A stretch of DNA of 64,000 nt. Origin: Chitinophagaceae bacterium (GTDB lineage Bacteria > Bacteroidota > Bacteroidia > Chitinophagales > UBA10324). The notes beneath the pieces were generated by a model. The model searched no databases and was not told the DNA's origin. It was given only the letters and a program-made list of their open reading frames with translations. The stretch lies in contig CANIPU010000013.1 in assembly GCA_947469485.1 (NCBI GenBank), positions 1 through 64,000 of the forward strand. The letters run 5' to 3'. Shown piece after piece: positions 1-10,498 of this stretch (within the stretch, counting starts at the first letter, position 1; each line of letters starts with the position of its first letter). The translations under genes and the position numbers were made by a program.

Positions 1-29
1 AAGGCTGCCCAAATAAAGGACAGCCTTTT
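1..29. terminator. Rho-independent-like hairpin (AAGGCTG...CAGCCTT + T run)
   Basis: 7-bp inverted repeat AAGGCTG/CAGCCTT at 1-7 and 21-27, then TTTT; lies 3' of the minus-strand ORF at 49-258. Confidence 0.6.
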
Positions 30-48
30 CAAATCTTTTTAATAAAGA

Positions 49-258
49 TTAATCAAGTTTGCATGATCCACCAAGAATAGCAGCAGATACATTTAAAGCA
101 TCACAAGCATCAGTTGCATCACCTTTAGATGAATTTGCAATTGTTGAAGCTGTAGTTGTACCAAGAATGGTGCAAGAACAAGTGTAATCTTTATTACATG
201 AAGTAAATAGTACTGCAACTAAGGCAACACCAGCTACAAGAGATAAAGCTTTTTTCAT
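49..258 (-). CDS. small Cys-rich lipoprotein, hypothetical
   Basis: 69 aa; signal peptide with lipobox-like VLFTSC; several Cys after cleavage site; terminator at 3' end. Confidence 0.6.
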   Translation of the reverse strand: MKKALSLVAGVALVAVLFTSCNKDYTCSCTILGTTTASTIANSSKGDATDACDALNVSAAILGGSCKLD

Positions 259-409
259 TTTGTTTAGAATTAAGTTTTTTTAATGGTGCAGATATTACTA
301 ACACAATTGAATTATGCAAATTCTAGAAATATTGAGAGAGTTTTCTAATAAATATCATTTTGATATTTTTTATTAATAAAAGCGATTATTAATCATATTT
401 GTTTTTGAA

Positions 410-1741
410 ATGAATTTTATAGATGTTTTATTCAGGTATTTAATCGGAGAAAAAATTCTAAATCAGCTTAAAGGAATATATCTTAAACAATTATTAAAAG
501 TATTGCTTTTGCATTTGTTTTCATTGGTTGCATCATTTGCATCTACATGGTTAATTGCACGGCATCTTGGAAAAGAAGGGTATGGGCTTTTTGTTTATGG
601 GTTTTCCTGGATTTCAATACTTGTAATTATTGCCTGTCTTGGGTTTGAAACGCTACTGCTTCGGGAACTGCCGGGTTTTCTAGTCAATAAATCAAGTGAT
701 AAAGCAAAATCTTTAATCAATTTCGCTTTTAAAACCACATTCATTTTCGCAATTGTCATTTTAATAATTTCCGCAGCAAGTTTTAGTTTGTTTGAATTTC
801 CTTCTAATCCTTCATTTCGGAAAGTTCTTTATTTATCTCTTCCAGCATTACCATTTTTAGTAAGCATTAGTATATCGTCAAGCATTTTAAGAGGATTCAA
901 ATTAAACGGCTACAGCATGGTGGTTGAAAAAATAATTCGACCAAGTTTATTGTTCTTATTAGCAGCTGCTTTGATTTTTGCAAGTGATTTTTTTAATGTA
1001 ATTAATCTGATAATTGGTAACCTGTTTGTGCTAGGTATATGTGCCCTAACTGCGGGAGTGGTAGTATATTTTAAAATAATGAGGAAGCTGCCTGAACAGA
1101 AAAAAGCAGATAATGTTTTTGAATGGAAGAAAATAGCCTGGAATATTTTATTGATAAATATTTTATTCATTCTCACTTCACAAATTGCAACTTTGTTTCT
1201 TGGATGGTTAAGTAGCGAAGGAGAAGCCGGTATGTATGGATTGAGTCTTCGGTTGATTGAACTACCTGCAACTGTTGTAACACTATTTAACTTTGTTCTG
1301 GCTCCGATTTTTGCAGAGTATTTTTCAAATAGGAAAACAATTGAACTCGCTTCTTTAACTAAAAAAACGAGTTTGGTAATGATAACATTATCGTTACCCT
1401 TAATAATTTTATATCTTTTAGTTCCTTCATTTTGTTTATCGCTTTTTGGCAATAGTTATTCGGGGGGCGAACCAGTTTTAATTTTGTTTTCATTTATACA
1501 AATTATTGTAATCATAAATGGGAACGCAAATTATCTTTTGCTGATGTCAGGGAATACTTTGTCCTTGATTCGAATAACCGCATTCTCATTGTTAATACAA
1601 ATTGTTTTATGTATTGTTTTAATTCCTGAATACGGAGCTTATGGTGCAGCATTAGCAACTGTTGGTCAATTGCTTTTTCAAAATACGCTTGTATATTTTT
1701 CAGTAAAAAAGAAATTGGGATTCAGTCCGGCATTTATTTAA
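410..1741 (+). CDS. polysaccharide biosynthesis / oligosaccharide flippase (Wzx/MATE-like membrane protein)
   Basis: 443 aa, about 12 hydrophobic segments, N-terminal ASFASTWLIARHLGKEGYGLFVYGFSW typical of flippases. Confidence 0.8.
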   Translation: MNFIDVLFRYLIGEKILNQLKGIYLKQLLKVLLLHLFSLVASFASTWLIARHLGKEGYGLFVYGFSWISILVIIACLGFETLLLRELPGFLVNKSSDKAKSLINFAFKTTFIFAIVILIISAASFSLFEFPSNPSFRKVLYLSLPALPFLVSISISSSILRGFKLNGYSMVVEKIIRPSLLFLLAAALIFASDFFNVINLIIGNLFVLGICALTAGVVVYFKIMRKLPEQKKADNVFEWKKIAWNILLINILFILTSQIATLFLGWLSSEGEAGMYGLSLRLIELPATVVTLFNFVLAPIFAEYFSNRKTIELASLTKKTSLVMITLSLPLIILYLLVPSFCLSLFGNSYSGGEPVLILFSFIQIIVIINGNANYLLLMSGNTLSLIRITAFSLLIQIVLCIVLIPEYGAYGAALATVGQLLFQNTLVYFSVKKKLGFSPAFI

Positions 1742-2885
1742 TATGCTGTGAATAGAAATCAAGACTTTTTTTAAGAACTGTATTTTTTGAAAATTTATTC
1801 AGAGCATGAATTCGTATAGCAGTTGAATCAAAATATGAATAGTCAGTAATAATTCTTTGCATTGCTTCTAACAATTGATTTTCATCGTTTGGTTCAATCA
1901 ATATTCCTGATTGTGAATTAAAATTTTCAGGAATTCCACCAACCTTAGGAACAATTGCCGGCTTTCCACATGCCCAGGCTTCAGCCATAACTATACTCAT
2001 AGTTTCAAATGAACTGAATAACACCAATGCATAACTTTTATTTATCAATGTATTTAATTGTTGTGGTGTTTGATATGGAAGAAACTCAACTCTGTTTTTA
2101 AGTGTTGAATTTTCGTTGCAATGATTTTGCAATTCGTTTTTTTCGCCACCTTCTCCTACTAACAAAAGTTTGGTTTCAGCTCCGCATTCAATAAGTTTTT
2201 GAAAAGAATTTAATATCCCTTTCACATTTTTTTCTTTTGCAAAATTTGAAACATGAATTAAACCGGTTGGAGTTTTTGAGTTTACATCCGGAACAAATAT
2301 TTCGGTTTGAACAGGGTTTGGAATTACAGTATATTCTTTGGTTAAATGAACATTGACCAAACTATTTCCTAAACAGGCAGAAACCGCAGCAATTCCCTCG
2401 GCCTTTTTATAAACACTCTCAGCAAAGTATTTCTTTACAATTCCTTTGTATCTTCCATCCTCAGGAAGGTACCCTGACCAATGCTCAGTTATTACATAAG
2501 GAATTTTATATTTCTTTTTAAGTTCAACTGCAAATAAACCTGCATTTAATGCGACTTCCACATGAACCAGGTCTGGAATAAAACCGTCTGATTTTATTTG
2601 TTCATATCCATAATGATAAGCCTGATAAAATAATTTCAGTTTATGTAATGCAGAAAAAATACCATTCTTAATTTTTGGATAGTAAACAATATACTCTTCA
2701 AATCCGCTTTGATTTGTTTTCTCAATTTCGATTTTTGAAACAGAATCAGAAGATACCGCATATAGAATCTTTAGATTTACATCGTTGCAAATTGTCTCGG
2801 CATACCGGCGAATAAATATTCCATTAAATGAATGAACTTTAGATGGATACCAAGATGGAAGAAGAAGGATTTTTGGGGTGCTCAC
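1734..2885 (-). CDS. glycosyltransferase family 4 / group 1
   Basis: LLLPSWYPSKVHSFNGIFIRRYAE N-terminus; C-terminal SSFETMSIVMAEAWACGKPAIVPKVGGIPE donor-binding motif. Confidence 0.85.
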   Translation of the reverse strand: MSTPKILLLPSWYPSKVHSFNGIFIRRYAETICNDVNLKILYAVSSDSVSKIEIEKTNQSGFEEYIVYYPKIKNGIFSALHKLKLFYQAYHYGYEQIKSDGFIPDLVHVEVALNAGLFAVELKKKYKIPYVITEHWSGYLPEDGRYKGIVKKYFAESVYKKAEGIAAVSACLGNSLVNVHLTKEYTVIPNPVQTEIFVPDVNSKTPTGLIHVSNFAKEKNVKGILNSFQKLIECGAETKLLLVGEGGEKNELQNHCNENSTLKNRVEFLPYQTPQQLNTLINKSYALVLFSSFETMSIVMAEAWACGKPAIVPKVGGIPENFNSQSGILIEPNDENQLLEAMQRIITDYSYFDSTAIRIHALNKFSKNTVLKKSLDFYSQHIK

Positions 2886-5005
2886 TTACCAGAAATTTTT
2901 CGTGACCTTAACCGCAAAGAATTGCCAACCACTATCACATCAGAAAAAGCCATTGAAAGCGCGGCAATTGTTGGACTTAAAAATCCAATGGCTGCCACCG
3001 GGATTGCAAGAACATTATAGAAAAAAGCCCAAAACAAATTTTGCTTAATGGTTTGTAAAGTAATTTTACCTATTGAAAATGCTTCAATCAAATTGGTAAG
3101 GTTTCCTTTCAATAAAATAATCTGAGCAGAGTCAATGGCAACTTGTGTTGCATTACTCAACGAAATTCCGAGGTTTGATTGAGCCAAAGCCGGTGCATCA
3201 TTTATTCCATCACCCACCATTGCTGTAGGTGATATTGAAACACATTCGCGAATAAAAGCTAGTTTTTCATCAGGCTTTTGCTCAGCTTTATATTCATCAA
3301 TACCCAAAGCCTTTGCAACAACTTCGCATCTTTCTTTTTTATCGCCACTTAGCATTATGGTTTTAATTCCAGACTTTTTAAAATATTGAATTACCTCAGC
3401 TGCTCCTTCTTTTATTTCATCTGTTAAATCAATCCAGGCAATTAATTTTTCGTTTTTAAAAACATAAATGTTGTGTTCATCTTCAACTGAATTTCTTTGA
3501 TTAATAAATGATGAACCTATAGAAAAAATATTTCCTGATTCGTCATGACCAATGATACCCGATCCTTTTTCTTCTTTGACATTAACAAAAGTTTTTGCTA
3601 CACTGTTTTTTAATTCTTTTAATAGTGATTTTGCAAGTGGATGTGAAGAAAATTTTTCGAGTCCGACTATAACTGATTTTATTTCATCGCTATTTCCTTC
3701 AATAATTTTTAACTCTTTTATTTTAAAATCTCCGGTTGTTAATGTTCCTGTTTTGTCAAATACAATTTGTTTTATTGTCGATAGAGTTTCAAGTGTATCG
3801 GAGCCTTTTATCAAAATTCCTTTTCGAGCGCTTCTTCCTAAGCCTACCATTACTGCTGTTGGCGTTGCCAATCCCATTGCGCAAGGACATGCAATTACAA
3901 GAACCGCAACACTGTTCATTATACTTTGAGCGGTTTCATTACTTAGAATAAAAAAGTTAATAAGAAATGTAATTAATGAGGCCACCAATACTGCCGGTAC
4001 AAACCACCCGGTAATTCTATCTGCAAGCTTTTGAAGTTTTGGTTTGCGTGATTGAGCGTTTTTAACGAGTTCAATTATCTGATTCAGTGTACTTTCTTTT
4101 CCAATTGAAATCACTTTTATTTTAACAGCACCGGAGACTAAAGTAGAACCACCAATAACTGTTTCATTCACCTGTCTTTCAACTGGTAAGCTTTCACCGG
4201 TGAGCATTGATTCATCTGTATCACCACTACCCCAAACAATTATACCATCGGCAGCAATTTTGTCTCCTGAATTAATCAACAGATAATTTCCTTTTCTGAT
4301 TTCATGTGTATGTATTTCAGTAATTACTTCAAATTTTTCGTCACCGAAAAAACTTATAAGCTTAGCAGTTAGTGGTTGTAATTTAATTAATGCCGAAATT
4401 GAAGACCGGGTTTGTTGAACTGCCCTTTGTTCAATTAAATTTCCAAGAATTACCAGAGTAATAATGGATGACGAAGTTTCGAAAAAAAGATTATGAAAAT
4501 CATTTAATAAAAGACCCTGAGCTATTGAATAAAAAAAAGCAGATGAACTTCCAATAAAAATCAAAACATCCATATTGGGTGTTCCAAATTTTAAAGAAGA
4601 GAAAGCACTTTTGCCAAAATACCGGGCACCTAATAAATAAACAGGTATCGCAAAGGCCAATTGGAAATAAAAATCATGTAGAATGGGAATTGAAAAAATC
4701 ATTGGAAGCCATAGCGGTATTGTTAAAGTCAAACTGAAATAAAACTTTGCTTCCAGACTACTGAAAAAACTATTTTTTTCTTCGCTTTTTGATTCATCAA
4801 CTACATGATATCCTAAATCTTCAATTCCTGTTTTTAATTTTGATAGAATATTATCGCTTCCTCCTTTAAACCTTACTTCTCCTGAAGTGAAATCGACAAA
4901 CACATCCTGCAATCCGTTCTTTTGCAGAAATCTGGTAATTGTGTTAGCACAGCTTGCACAAGTCATACCCTCAACTTTTAATTCTGTGCTTTCCACATTT
5001 TCCAT
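2882..5005 (-). CDS. copA: copper-translocating P1B-type ATPase
   Basis: HMA motif GMTCASC, CPC motif in VIACPCAMGLATPTA, DKTGTLT, GDGINDAPAL. Confidence 0.92.
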   Translation of the reverse strand: MENVESTELKVEGMTCASCANTITRFLQKNGLQDVFVDFTSGEVRFKGGSDNILSKLKTGIEDLGYHVVDESKSEEKNSFFSSLEAKFYFSLTLTIPLWLPMIFSIPILHDFYFQLAFAIPVYLLGARYFGKSAFSSLKFGTPNMDVLIFIGSSSAFFYSIAQGLLLNDFHNLFFETSSSIITLVILGNLIEQRAVQQTRSSISALIKLQPLTAKLISFFGDEKFEVITEIHTHEIRKGNYLLINSGDKIAADGIIVWGSGDTDESMLTGESLPVERQVNETVIGGSTLVSGAVKIKVISIGKESTLNQIIELVKNAQSRKPKLQKLADRITGWFVPAVLVASLITFLINFFILSNETAQSIMNSVAVLVIACPCAMGLATPTAVMVGLGRSARKGILIKGSDTLETLSTIKQIVFDKTGTLTTGDFKIKELKIIEGNSDEIKSVIVGLEKFSSHPLAKSLLKELKNSVAKTFVNVKEEKGSGIIGHDESGNIFSIGSSFINQRNSVEDEHNIYVFKNEKLIAWIDLTDEIKEGAAEVIQYFKKSGIKTIMLSGDKKERCEVVAKALGIDEYKAEQKPDEKLAFIRECVSISPTAMVGDGINDAPALAQSNLGISLSNATQVAIDSAQIILLKGNLTNLIEAFSIGKITLQTIKQNLFWAFFYNVLAIPVAAIGFLSPTIAALSMAFSDVIVVGNSLRLRSRKISGK

Positions 5006-5078
5006 TCATCAAATTTAGATTCAAAAAGTTATTCATCATCCTAATTAGGTTATACATTTATCAAAAAAAATAATCGTT

Positions 5079-5786
5079 ATGGATAATTCAAGAAGAGATT
5101 TTATAAAAACATCTGTTTTAGCTGCCGGTGCGCTTACTTTCGGATTACCTGGAAATGCAAGTGTTTTAAGCGAATATCCATACTCGCTTCCAGCACTGCC
5201 ATATTCATTTAATGCTCTTGAACCGCACATTGATGCTATGACAATGGAAATACATCATGATAAACATCACAAAGCATACATTGATAAACTTAACGCTGCA
5301 TTGGAAAAATTTCCTGAGTATCAGAATAAAGGAATTCTGAATTTATTTACACAAATTGCTGAGTTACCGAGTGATTTGAAAACAGCAATCAGAAATCACG
5401 GAGGAGGAAATTGGAACCATTCATTTTTCTGGCAAATTCTTTCGCCTGAAAAAAGTGAACCTTCGCAACAATTAAAAGATGCAATAACTGCCGGATTTGG
5501 TGATATGGATAAACTTAAAGCCGCGATGGCAAAGGCAGGATTATCAGTTTTTGGGTCTGGTTGGGTTTGGTTAATCTCAACTGAAAAAAAGGAACTTAAA
5601 ATTGTAACTACATCAAACCAAAACAATCCGTTAATGGGAGATGCAACAGATAAAGGCACACCTGTTTTAGCCATTGATGTTTGGGAACATGCCTATTATC
5701 TGAAATACCAAAACAAACGAGCCGATTATCTGGAAGGAATATGGAATCTAATAAACTGGAAACAGGCTTCTGAATTGTATTTATAA
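5079..5786 (+). CDS. Fe/Mn superoxide dismutase with Tat-like signal peptide
   Basis: SRRDFIKTSVLAAGALTFG signal; FNALEPHIDAMTMEIHHDKHHKAYIDKLN and DVWEHAYYLKYQNKRADYLEGIWNLINW motifs. Confidence 0.9.
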   Translation: MDNSRRDFIKTSVLAAGALTFGLPGNASVLSEYPYSLPALPYSFNALEPHIDAMTMEIHHDKHHKAYIDKLNAALEKFPEYQNKGILNLFTQIAELPSDLKTAIRNHGGGNWNHSFFWQILSPEKSEPSQQLKDAITAGFGDMDKLKAAMAKAGLSVFGSGWVWLISTEKKELKIVTTSNQNNPLMGDATDKGTPVLAIDVWEHAYYLKYQNKRADYLEGIWNLINWKQASELYL

Positions 5787-5911
5787 GCTGTTTTATTCGA
5801 TATCTAAGGATTTTTAAAATTAATTTTTGTTTCTAATTCATTAAGAAACAAGGGTAAAAGAAAATTAATTAAGAGATTTTTAATTTTCCTTTCTCATTCG
5901 CTTTCGAATTC

Positions 5912-5919
5912 TATTTTTG
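5912..5919 (+). promoter_or_regulatory. candidate Bacteroidota -7 element (TATTTTTG) of tRNA-His
   Basis: TAnnTTTG match ending 12 nt before the tRNA; no good TTG at -33. Confidence 0.4.
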
Positions 5920-5931
5920 CGCACTCAAAAT

Positions 5932-6005
5932 GGTGGTCGTAGCTCAATTGGTAGAGCATCAGTTTGTGGATCTGAGGGCAGTGGGTTCAAAACCCATCGA
6001 CCACC
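5932..6005 (+). tRNA. tRNA-His (GTG)
   Basis: Cloverleaf GTGGTCG/CGACCAC with extra G-1, D-stem GCTC, anticodon loop TTGTGGA, T-arm GTGGGTTCAAAACCCAT. Confidence 0.93.
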
Positions 6006-6009
6006 CTCT

Positions 6010-6043
6010 AAAGGTTGTTCAGCAATGGACAACCTTTTTTTTT
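6010..6043 (+). terminator. hairpin plus T run after tRNA-His
   Basis: AAGGTTGTTC...GGACAACCTTTTTTTTT. Confidence 0.75.
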
Positions 6044-6094
6044 AATTAGTATTATTGAAAAATAGTCAGTTTGATTTCAGGCTGAATTTAAGAA

Positions 6095-7429
6095 ATGACA
6101 AAAGACAGTTACCTCTCTTATAGAAATATTTTAAATATTGCCTATCCGATAATGCTCGGTTCGTTGGGGCAGAACATTATTAACCTGATTGATACCGGAT
6201 TTCTTGGAAGAGTGGGGCAGGTAGAATTAGGAGCAGGCGCATTAGCTGGTATTTTTTATTTTGTCATGTTCATGGTTGGCTATGCATTTAATAACGGTAT
6301 GCAAATAATTATCAGCCGAAGAATGGGCGAAGGGAGGAAAAGCGAGGTTGGAAATATTGTTGATCACGAATTCTACCTTTTGCTACTTATAGCAGTTGTT
6401 GAATTTGTGTTTTTGTTTTTTATAAGTCCTCTGGTCTTATCGCATTTTATTCATTCGAAAGAAATACTGAATGCAACGGTTATTTTTTTAACCTACAGGT
6501 CTTTCGGAATTTTTTTCGGTCTATTTAATTCCTGTTTACAACAGTTTTTTATTGGTATAGGAAAAACCTCCATTATTAATTTTTCGACAGTTGTGCTGGC
6601 AATAACAAATATTTTGCTTGCCTACCTGTTAATTTTCGGTCACTATGGATTTCCAAAAATGGGAATAGGAGGGGCAGCATTAGCTTCAACCATTGCCGAG
6701 GGGGTAGTAATGTTGGTATATATAATTGTTTTATACCAACGGAAATTTCCAAAGCAATACAACCTTTTCAGGTTCTTAAAACCTGATTTAAAACTTATCG
6801 GGAACATGGTTTCGCTTTCATTGCCGTTAGTATTTCAGCAAGTCATTAGCATTTTTACTTGGTTCATATTTTTTTTACTGATAGAACATCGCGGCGAAAC
6901 TTCGCTTGCAGTATCAAACATTATTAAGAGCCTGTATATTTTCTGGGCAATTCCAACTTTTGCTTTTGCTTCAACTGCAAATGCTATGACCAGTAACATT
7001 ATTGGTCAGGGAAAATCTGATAAAGTTTTTTATTTACTAAAAAAGGTAGTTGGAATTAATTTTTCTATTTCAGTAATTATGTGCCTGGCATTGGTACTGT
7101 TTCCGACTGCAATTATTGGAATTTACACTGATGATGTTAATCTTATTAAAAGCAGTATGGAAATATTGCCTGTAATTATAGTTGCCAGTTTGCTGTTTTC
7201 AGTTGCGCTAATAATTATTTTAACTGTGACCGGCACCGGCTCTTCTCGTTTTGCATTGTTTATGGAGTTGGTTTCAATTTCCATTTACCTGATTTATGCT
7301 TTTCTTACCGCAAAAGTTTATATGAGCTCTTTAAAAGTTGTTTGGGCTGCTGAAATTTTATATTGGTTAAGTGCTATTGTTTTAGGAATGTTATTCCTGA
7401 AATTCGGAAAATGGAAAAAGGTTATTTGA
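6095..7429 (+). CDS. MATE family efflux transporter
   Basis: 444 aa; AYPIMLGSLGQNIINLIDTGFLGRVGQVELGAGALAG MATE N-terminus. Confidence 0.88.
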   Translation: MTKDSYLSYRNILNIAYPIMLGSLGQNIINLIDTGFLGRVGQVELGAGALAGIFYFVMFMVGYAFNNGMQIIISRRMGEGRKSEVGNIVDHEFYLLLLIAVVEFVFLFFISPLVLSHFIHSKEILNATVIFLTYRSFGIFFGLFNSCLQQFFIGIGKTSIINFSTVVLAITNILLAYLLIFGHYGFPKMGIGGAALASTIAEGVVMLVYIIVLYQRKFPKQYNLFRFLKPDLKLIGNMVSLSLPLVFQQVISIFTWFIFFLLIEHRGETSLAVSNIIKSLYIFWAIPTFAFASTANAMTSNIIGQGKSDKVFYLLKKVVGINFSISVIMCLALVLFPTAIIGIYTDDVNLIKSSMEILPVIIVASLLFSVALIIILTVTGTGSSRFALFMELVSISIYLIYAFLTAKVYMSSLKVVWAAEILYWLSAIVLGMLFLKFGKWKKVI

Positions 7430-7557
7430 GCAGCTTCTTAAACCATTAATCAATATTTCTGAATTCAATATTTTATTGAACTATTGATTATTCCCGTTCA
7501 ATGCTTTGTTAATGGTACTGGCTAAGTTTTAATTGCGTGTAAGTTGGTTGATATACT

Positions 7558-8355
7558 ATGTTTAAAATTCCTAACCAAAAAATATCACTTATGAGTAAGT
7601 CCGGAAATATTAAAAAGGCTGAAATGCATGTTTCATTTTCACAAAAAAACCAACAGTTACTGGAGAAGGAACTAACACACACAAAAGAGCTTAATCAATT
7701 CTCGCAATTGCTATCACATTACCTGCGGTCTCCTATCGTGAAGATAAGAAGTATTATTAATCATATTAAAAACGAAGAGGTAATAGATAAAAACCATTCA
7801 ACAATAAATCTGCTTGATTATGTTTCAAAGGAAGCGGATAAACTGGATGAAGTAATTTATGACCTAAATAAAATTCTGGAGATTTATTCAAATCAGGAGA
7901 TTAAAAAGTATGTGAATCTGAAAAGAATATTAAACGAAACTTTAAAACATTTTGAATCTGAAATAACTCAAAGCAATGCAATTATAGATGCTGATTTTTC
8001 CGAAACAAGAGGAGTATTTACTGCAAAAAATTATGTGCAGCATCTCATGGATAAATTAATTTCCAATGCTATAAAATACCGCTCACCTGACCGGCAATTA
8101 ATTATCAATATCAAAACTTTTGAAATTGGAAATTATTCTTGCCTTATGGTTAAGGATAATGGTTTGGGTATTGATTTAAAAAAATACAAAACCAAAGTGT
8201 TTGGATTGTATAACCGGTTTCATGAACATGTAAAAGGGAAAGGAACAGGTTTGTATATAGTAAAAGCAGAAACAGAATCTCTTGGTGGAAATATTCAAAT
8301 AGAAAGTGAAGTAAACGAAGGAACAGTTTTTAGCATTTATTTTCCTAAATATTAA
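7558..8355 (+). CDS. sensor histidine kinase (HisKA + HATPase)
   Basis: QLLSHYLRSPIVKIRSII H-box-like segment; VKDNGLGIDL and GKGTGLYIVKAE G-boxes. Confidence 0.8.
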   Translation: MFKIPNQKISLMSKSGNIKKAEMHVSFSQKNQQLLEKELTHTKELNQFSQLLSHYLRSPIVKIRSIINHIKNEEVIDKNHSTINLLDYVSKEADKLDEVIYDLNKILEIYSNQEIKKYVNLKRILNETLKHFESEITQSNAIIDADFSETRGVFTAKNYVQHLMDKLISNAIKYRSPDRQLIINIKTFEIGNYSCLMVKDNGLGIDLKKYKTKVFGLYNRFHEHVKGKGTGLYIVKAETESLGGNIQIESEVNEGTVFSIYFPKY

Positions 8356-8366
8356 TCCCCTTTCGT

Positions 8367-8804
8367 ATGAGTTTATTTAAATCGGTTTTGCTGATTGATG
8401 ATGATTCAATTACCAATTTACTGAATGAAAAAATAATTCTGAAGAACGAATTTGCTGATTCAGTCAGCAAGTTTACGAATGCAGAAATTGCGTTGCACAG
8501 CCTCAAAGAAATTGTTCAGGCAGCTGACAGAAATAATTTTCCGGATGCAATTTTCCTGGATATAAATATGCCTGAAATGGATGGATGGGAATTTCTGGAA
8601 CAACTATTATTGCTTCCTGATTTTCATGCATTAAAATGCAAGGTTATTATGCTTTCATCATCCATTGATATAGCAGATATTCAAAAATCAGTTTCGTACA
8701 GTTTAATCACAAATTTTATTTCGAAACCGCTGACACATGATAAGCTCAGAGCAATTCATGTTGAAGAAAATTTCAAGCCTTATAAAACCGGAACTTCAGG
8801 GTAA
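8367..8804 (+). CDS. single-domain response regulator
   Basis: LLIDDDSITN, AIFLDINMPEMDGWEFLEQL, ISKPL receiver motifs; 12 nt after the kinase. Confidence 0.85.
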   Translation: MSLFKSVLLIDDDSITNLLNEKIILKNEFADSVSKFTNAEIALHSLKEIVQAADRNNFPDAIFLDINMPEMDGWEFLEQLLLLPDFHALKCKVIMLSSSIDIADIQKSVSYSLITNFISKPLTHDKLRAIHVEENFKPYKTGTSG

Positions 8805-8821
8805 AAAAGTTTACCGGGAAA

Positions 8822-10498
8822 TTATCCTGCAACCAGTTTTTTATACCTGAATCTTTTCGGAGGAGCATCGCCAAGTTTTTTGTGCTTGTGCTCTTCATAA
8901 TCAGAGAAGCTTCCTTCAAAGAATACAACTTTTGAATCTCCTTCAAAAGACAGAATGTGAGTGGCCACGCGATCTAAAAACCAGCGGTCGTGCGAAATTA
9001 TAACTGCACATCCTGCAAAATCATCCAGAGCTTCTTCCAAAGCACGCATGGTATTTATATCAAGATCGTTATTCGGCTCATCGAGCAGTAATACATTAGC
9101 TTCCTGACGAAGAGATAATGCAAGGTGCAAACGATTTCTTTCTCCGCCACTCAGCACTTCAATTTTCTTTTCCTGATCCTGTCCGTTGAAATTGAACTTG
9201 CCCACATAAGCGCGCGAGTTCAGTTTTGTTTTTCCAAATTCAATGTACTCGTTACCGCCCGACACTTGCTGCCACACTGTTTTGGTCGGATCAATATCGG
9301 CATGTTGCTGATCAACATAACTGAGCTTTACAGTTTCACCGATAGTAATTGTGCCGGTATCAGGTTTTTCGCTACCTAATATCATGCGGAACAAAGTGGT
9401 TTTACCTGCGCCATTCGGACCAATGATTCCAACAATACCATTTTGAGGCAACTTGAATGTTAAATTTTCATACAACAATTTATCACCAAAACTTTTGCTC
9501 ACATTATCAAACTCAATAACATTTGCTCCTAATCTCGGCCCGGGCGGAATGTAAAATTCAAGTTTTGCTTCCTTCTCTTTCACCTCTTCACCTGCCATTT
9601 TCTCATAGTTCTGCAAACGCGATTTCGATTTCGCCTGTCGGCCCTTGGCTCCCATGCGCACCCATTCCAATTCGCGTAATAAATTTTTGCGGCGCTTGCT
9701 TTCCACTTTTTCCTCCATGGCTAAACGATTTGCTTTCTGCTCAAGCCATAAAGTGTAATTTCCTTTCCATGGTATTCCTTCACCACGGTCTAATTCAAGA
9801 ATCCATCCTGCTACATTATCAAGGAAATAACGATCGTGAGTAATGCAAATAACTGTGCCTTTGTATTGTGCTAAGTGTTGCTCCAACCACAAAACCGATT
9901 CGGCATCAAGGTGATTTGTAGGTTCATCCAGCAATAAAATATCAGGTGTTTGTAATAACAGGCGGCATAAAGCAACTCGTCTTCTTTCACCCCCACTCAG
10001 GTTTTCAACAGATGAATCACCATCGGGACACTGCAAAGCATCCATTGCTCTTTCCAGTTTCGAATCAATTTCCCATCCATCGCAGGCCTCAATTTTCTCC
10101 TGCAAATCTCCCTGCCTGTTAAGCAGTTTATCCATCTCAGCATCGCTCATTGGCTCGCTGAATTTGTTACTCACTTCTTCAAACTCGCGCAGCAAATCCA
10201 TCACCGGTTTTACTCCTTCCTGCACTATTTCTTTAACTGTTTTTGTTTTGTCGAGTTCAGGTTCCTGAGCCAGGTAACCAATCGAATATTCCTTGCTGAA
10301 CTCCACCTTGCCTACATAGTTATTATCGAGTCCTGCAATAATTTTTAACAGGGTTGATTTACCCGAACCGTTTAAACCTACAATTCCGATTTTAGCTCCA
10401 TAGTAAAACGAAAGATAAATATCTTTAAGCACCTGCTTGTTTCCGGGATATATTTTTCCAACGCCAAGCATTGAGAAAATTATTTTCTGATCTGCCAT
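8822..10498 (-). CDS. ettA: energy-dependent translational throttle protein EttA (ABC-F ATPase)
   Basis: Two ABC domains (GLNGSGKST, GPNGAGKTT; LSGGERRRVALCRLL, LSGGERNRLHLALSL), ABC-F linker GRQAKSKSRLQNYEKM. Confidence 0.93.
   Translation of the reverse strand: MADQKIIFSMLGVGKIYPGNKQVLKDIYLSFYYGAKIGIVGLNGSGKSTLLKIIAGLDNNYVGKVEFSKEYSIGYLAQEPELDKTKTVKEIVQEGVKPVMDLLREFEEVSNKFSEPMSDAEMDKLLNRQGDLQEKIEACDGWEIDSKLERAMDALQCPDGDSSVENLSGGERRRVALCRLLLQTPDILLLDEPTNHLDAESVLWLEQHLAQYKGTVICITHDRYFLDNVAGWILELDRGEGIPWKGNYTLWLEQKANRLAMEEKVESKRRKNLLRELEWVRMGAKGRQAKSKSRLQNYEKMAGEEVKEKEAKLEFYIPPGPRLGANVIEFDNVSKSFGDKLLYENLTFKLPQNGIVGIIGPNGAGKTTLFRMILGSEKPDTGTITIGETVKLSYVDQQHADIDPTKTVWQQVSGGNEYIEFGKTKLNSRAYVGKFNFNGQDQEKKIEVLSGGERNRLHLALSLRQEANVLLLDEPNNDLDINTMRALEEALDDFAGCAVIISHDRWFLDRVATHILSFEGDSKVVFFEGSFSDYEEHKHKKLGDAPPKRFRYKKLVAG

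Noticed and set aside
910-1452. 180-aa minus-strand ORF
   Set aside because: Fully antisense to the flippase gene, whose motifs are clear.
3552-3929. 125-aa + strand ORF
   Set aside because: Antisense to copA coding sequence.
6095-8804. Possible antiphage or secretion system around the MATE and two-component genes
   Set aside because: All ORFs match ordinary transporter, kinase and receiver families; no nuclease, NTPase or toxin-like partners.
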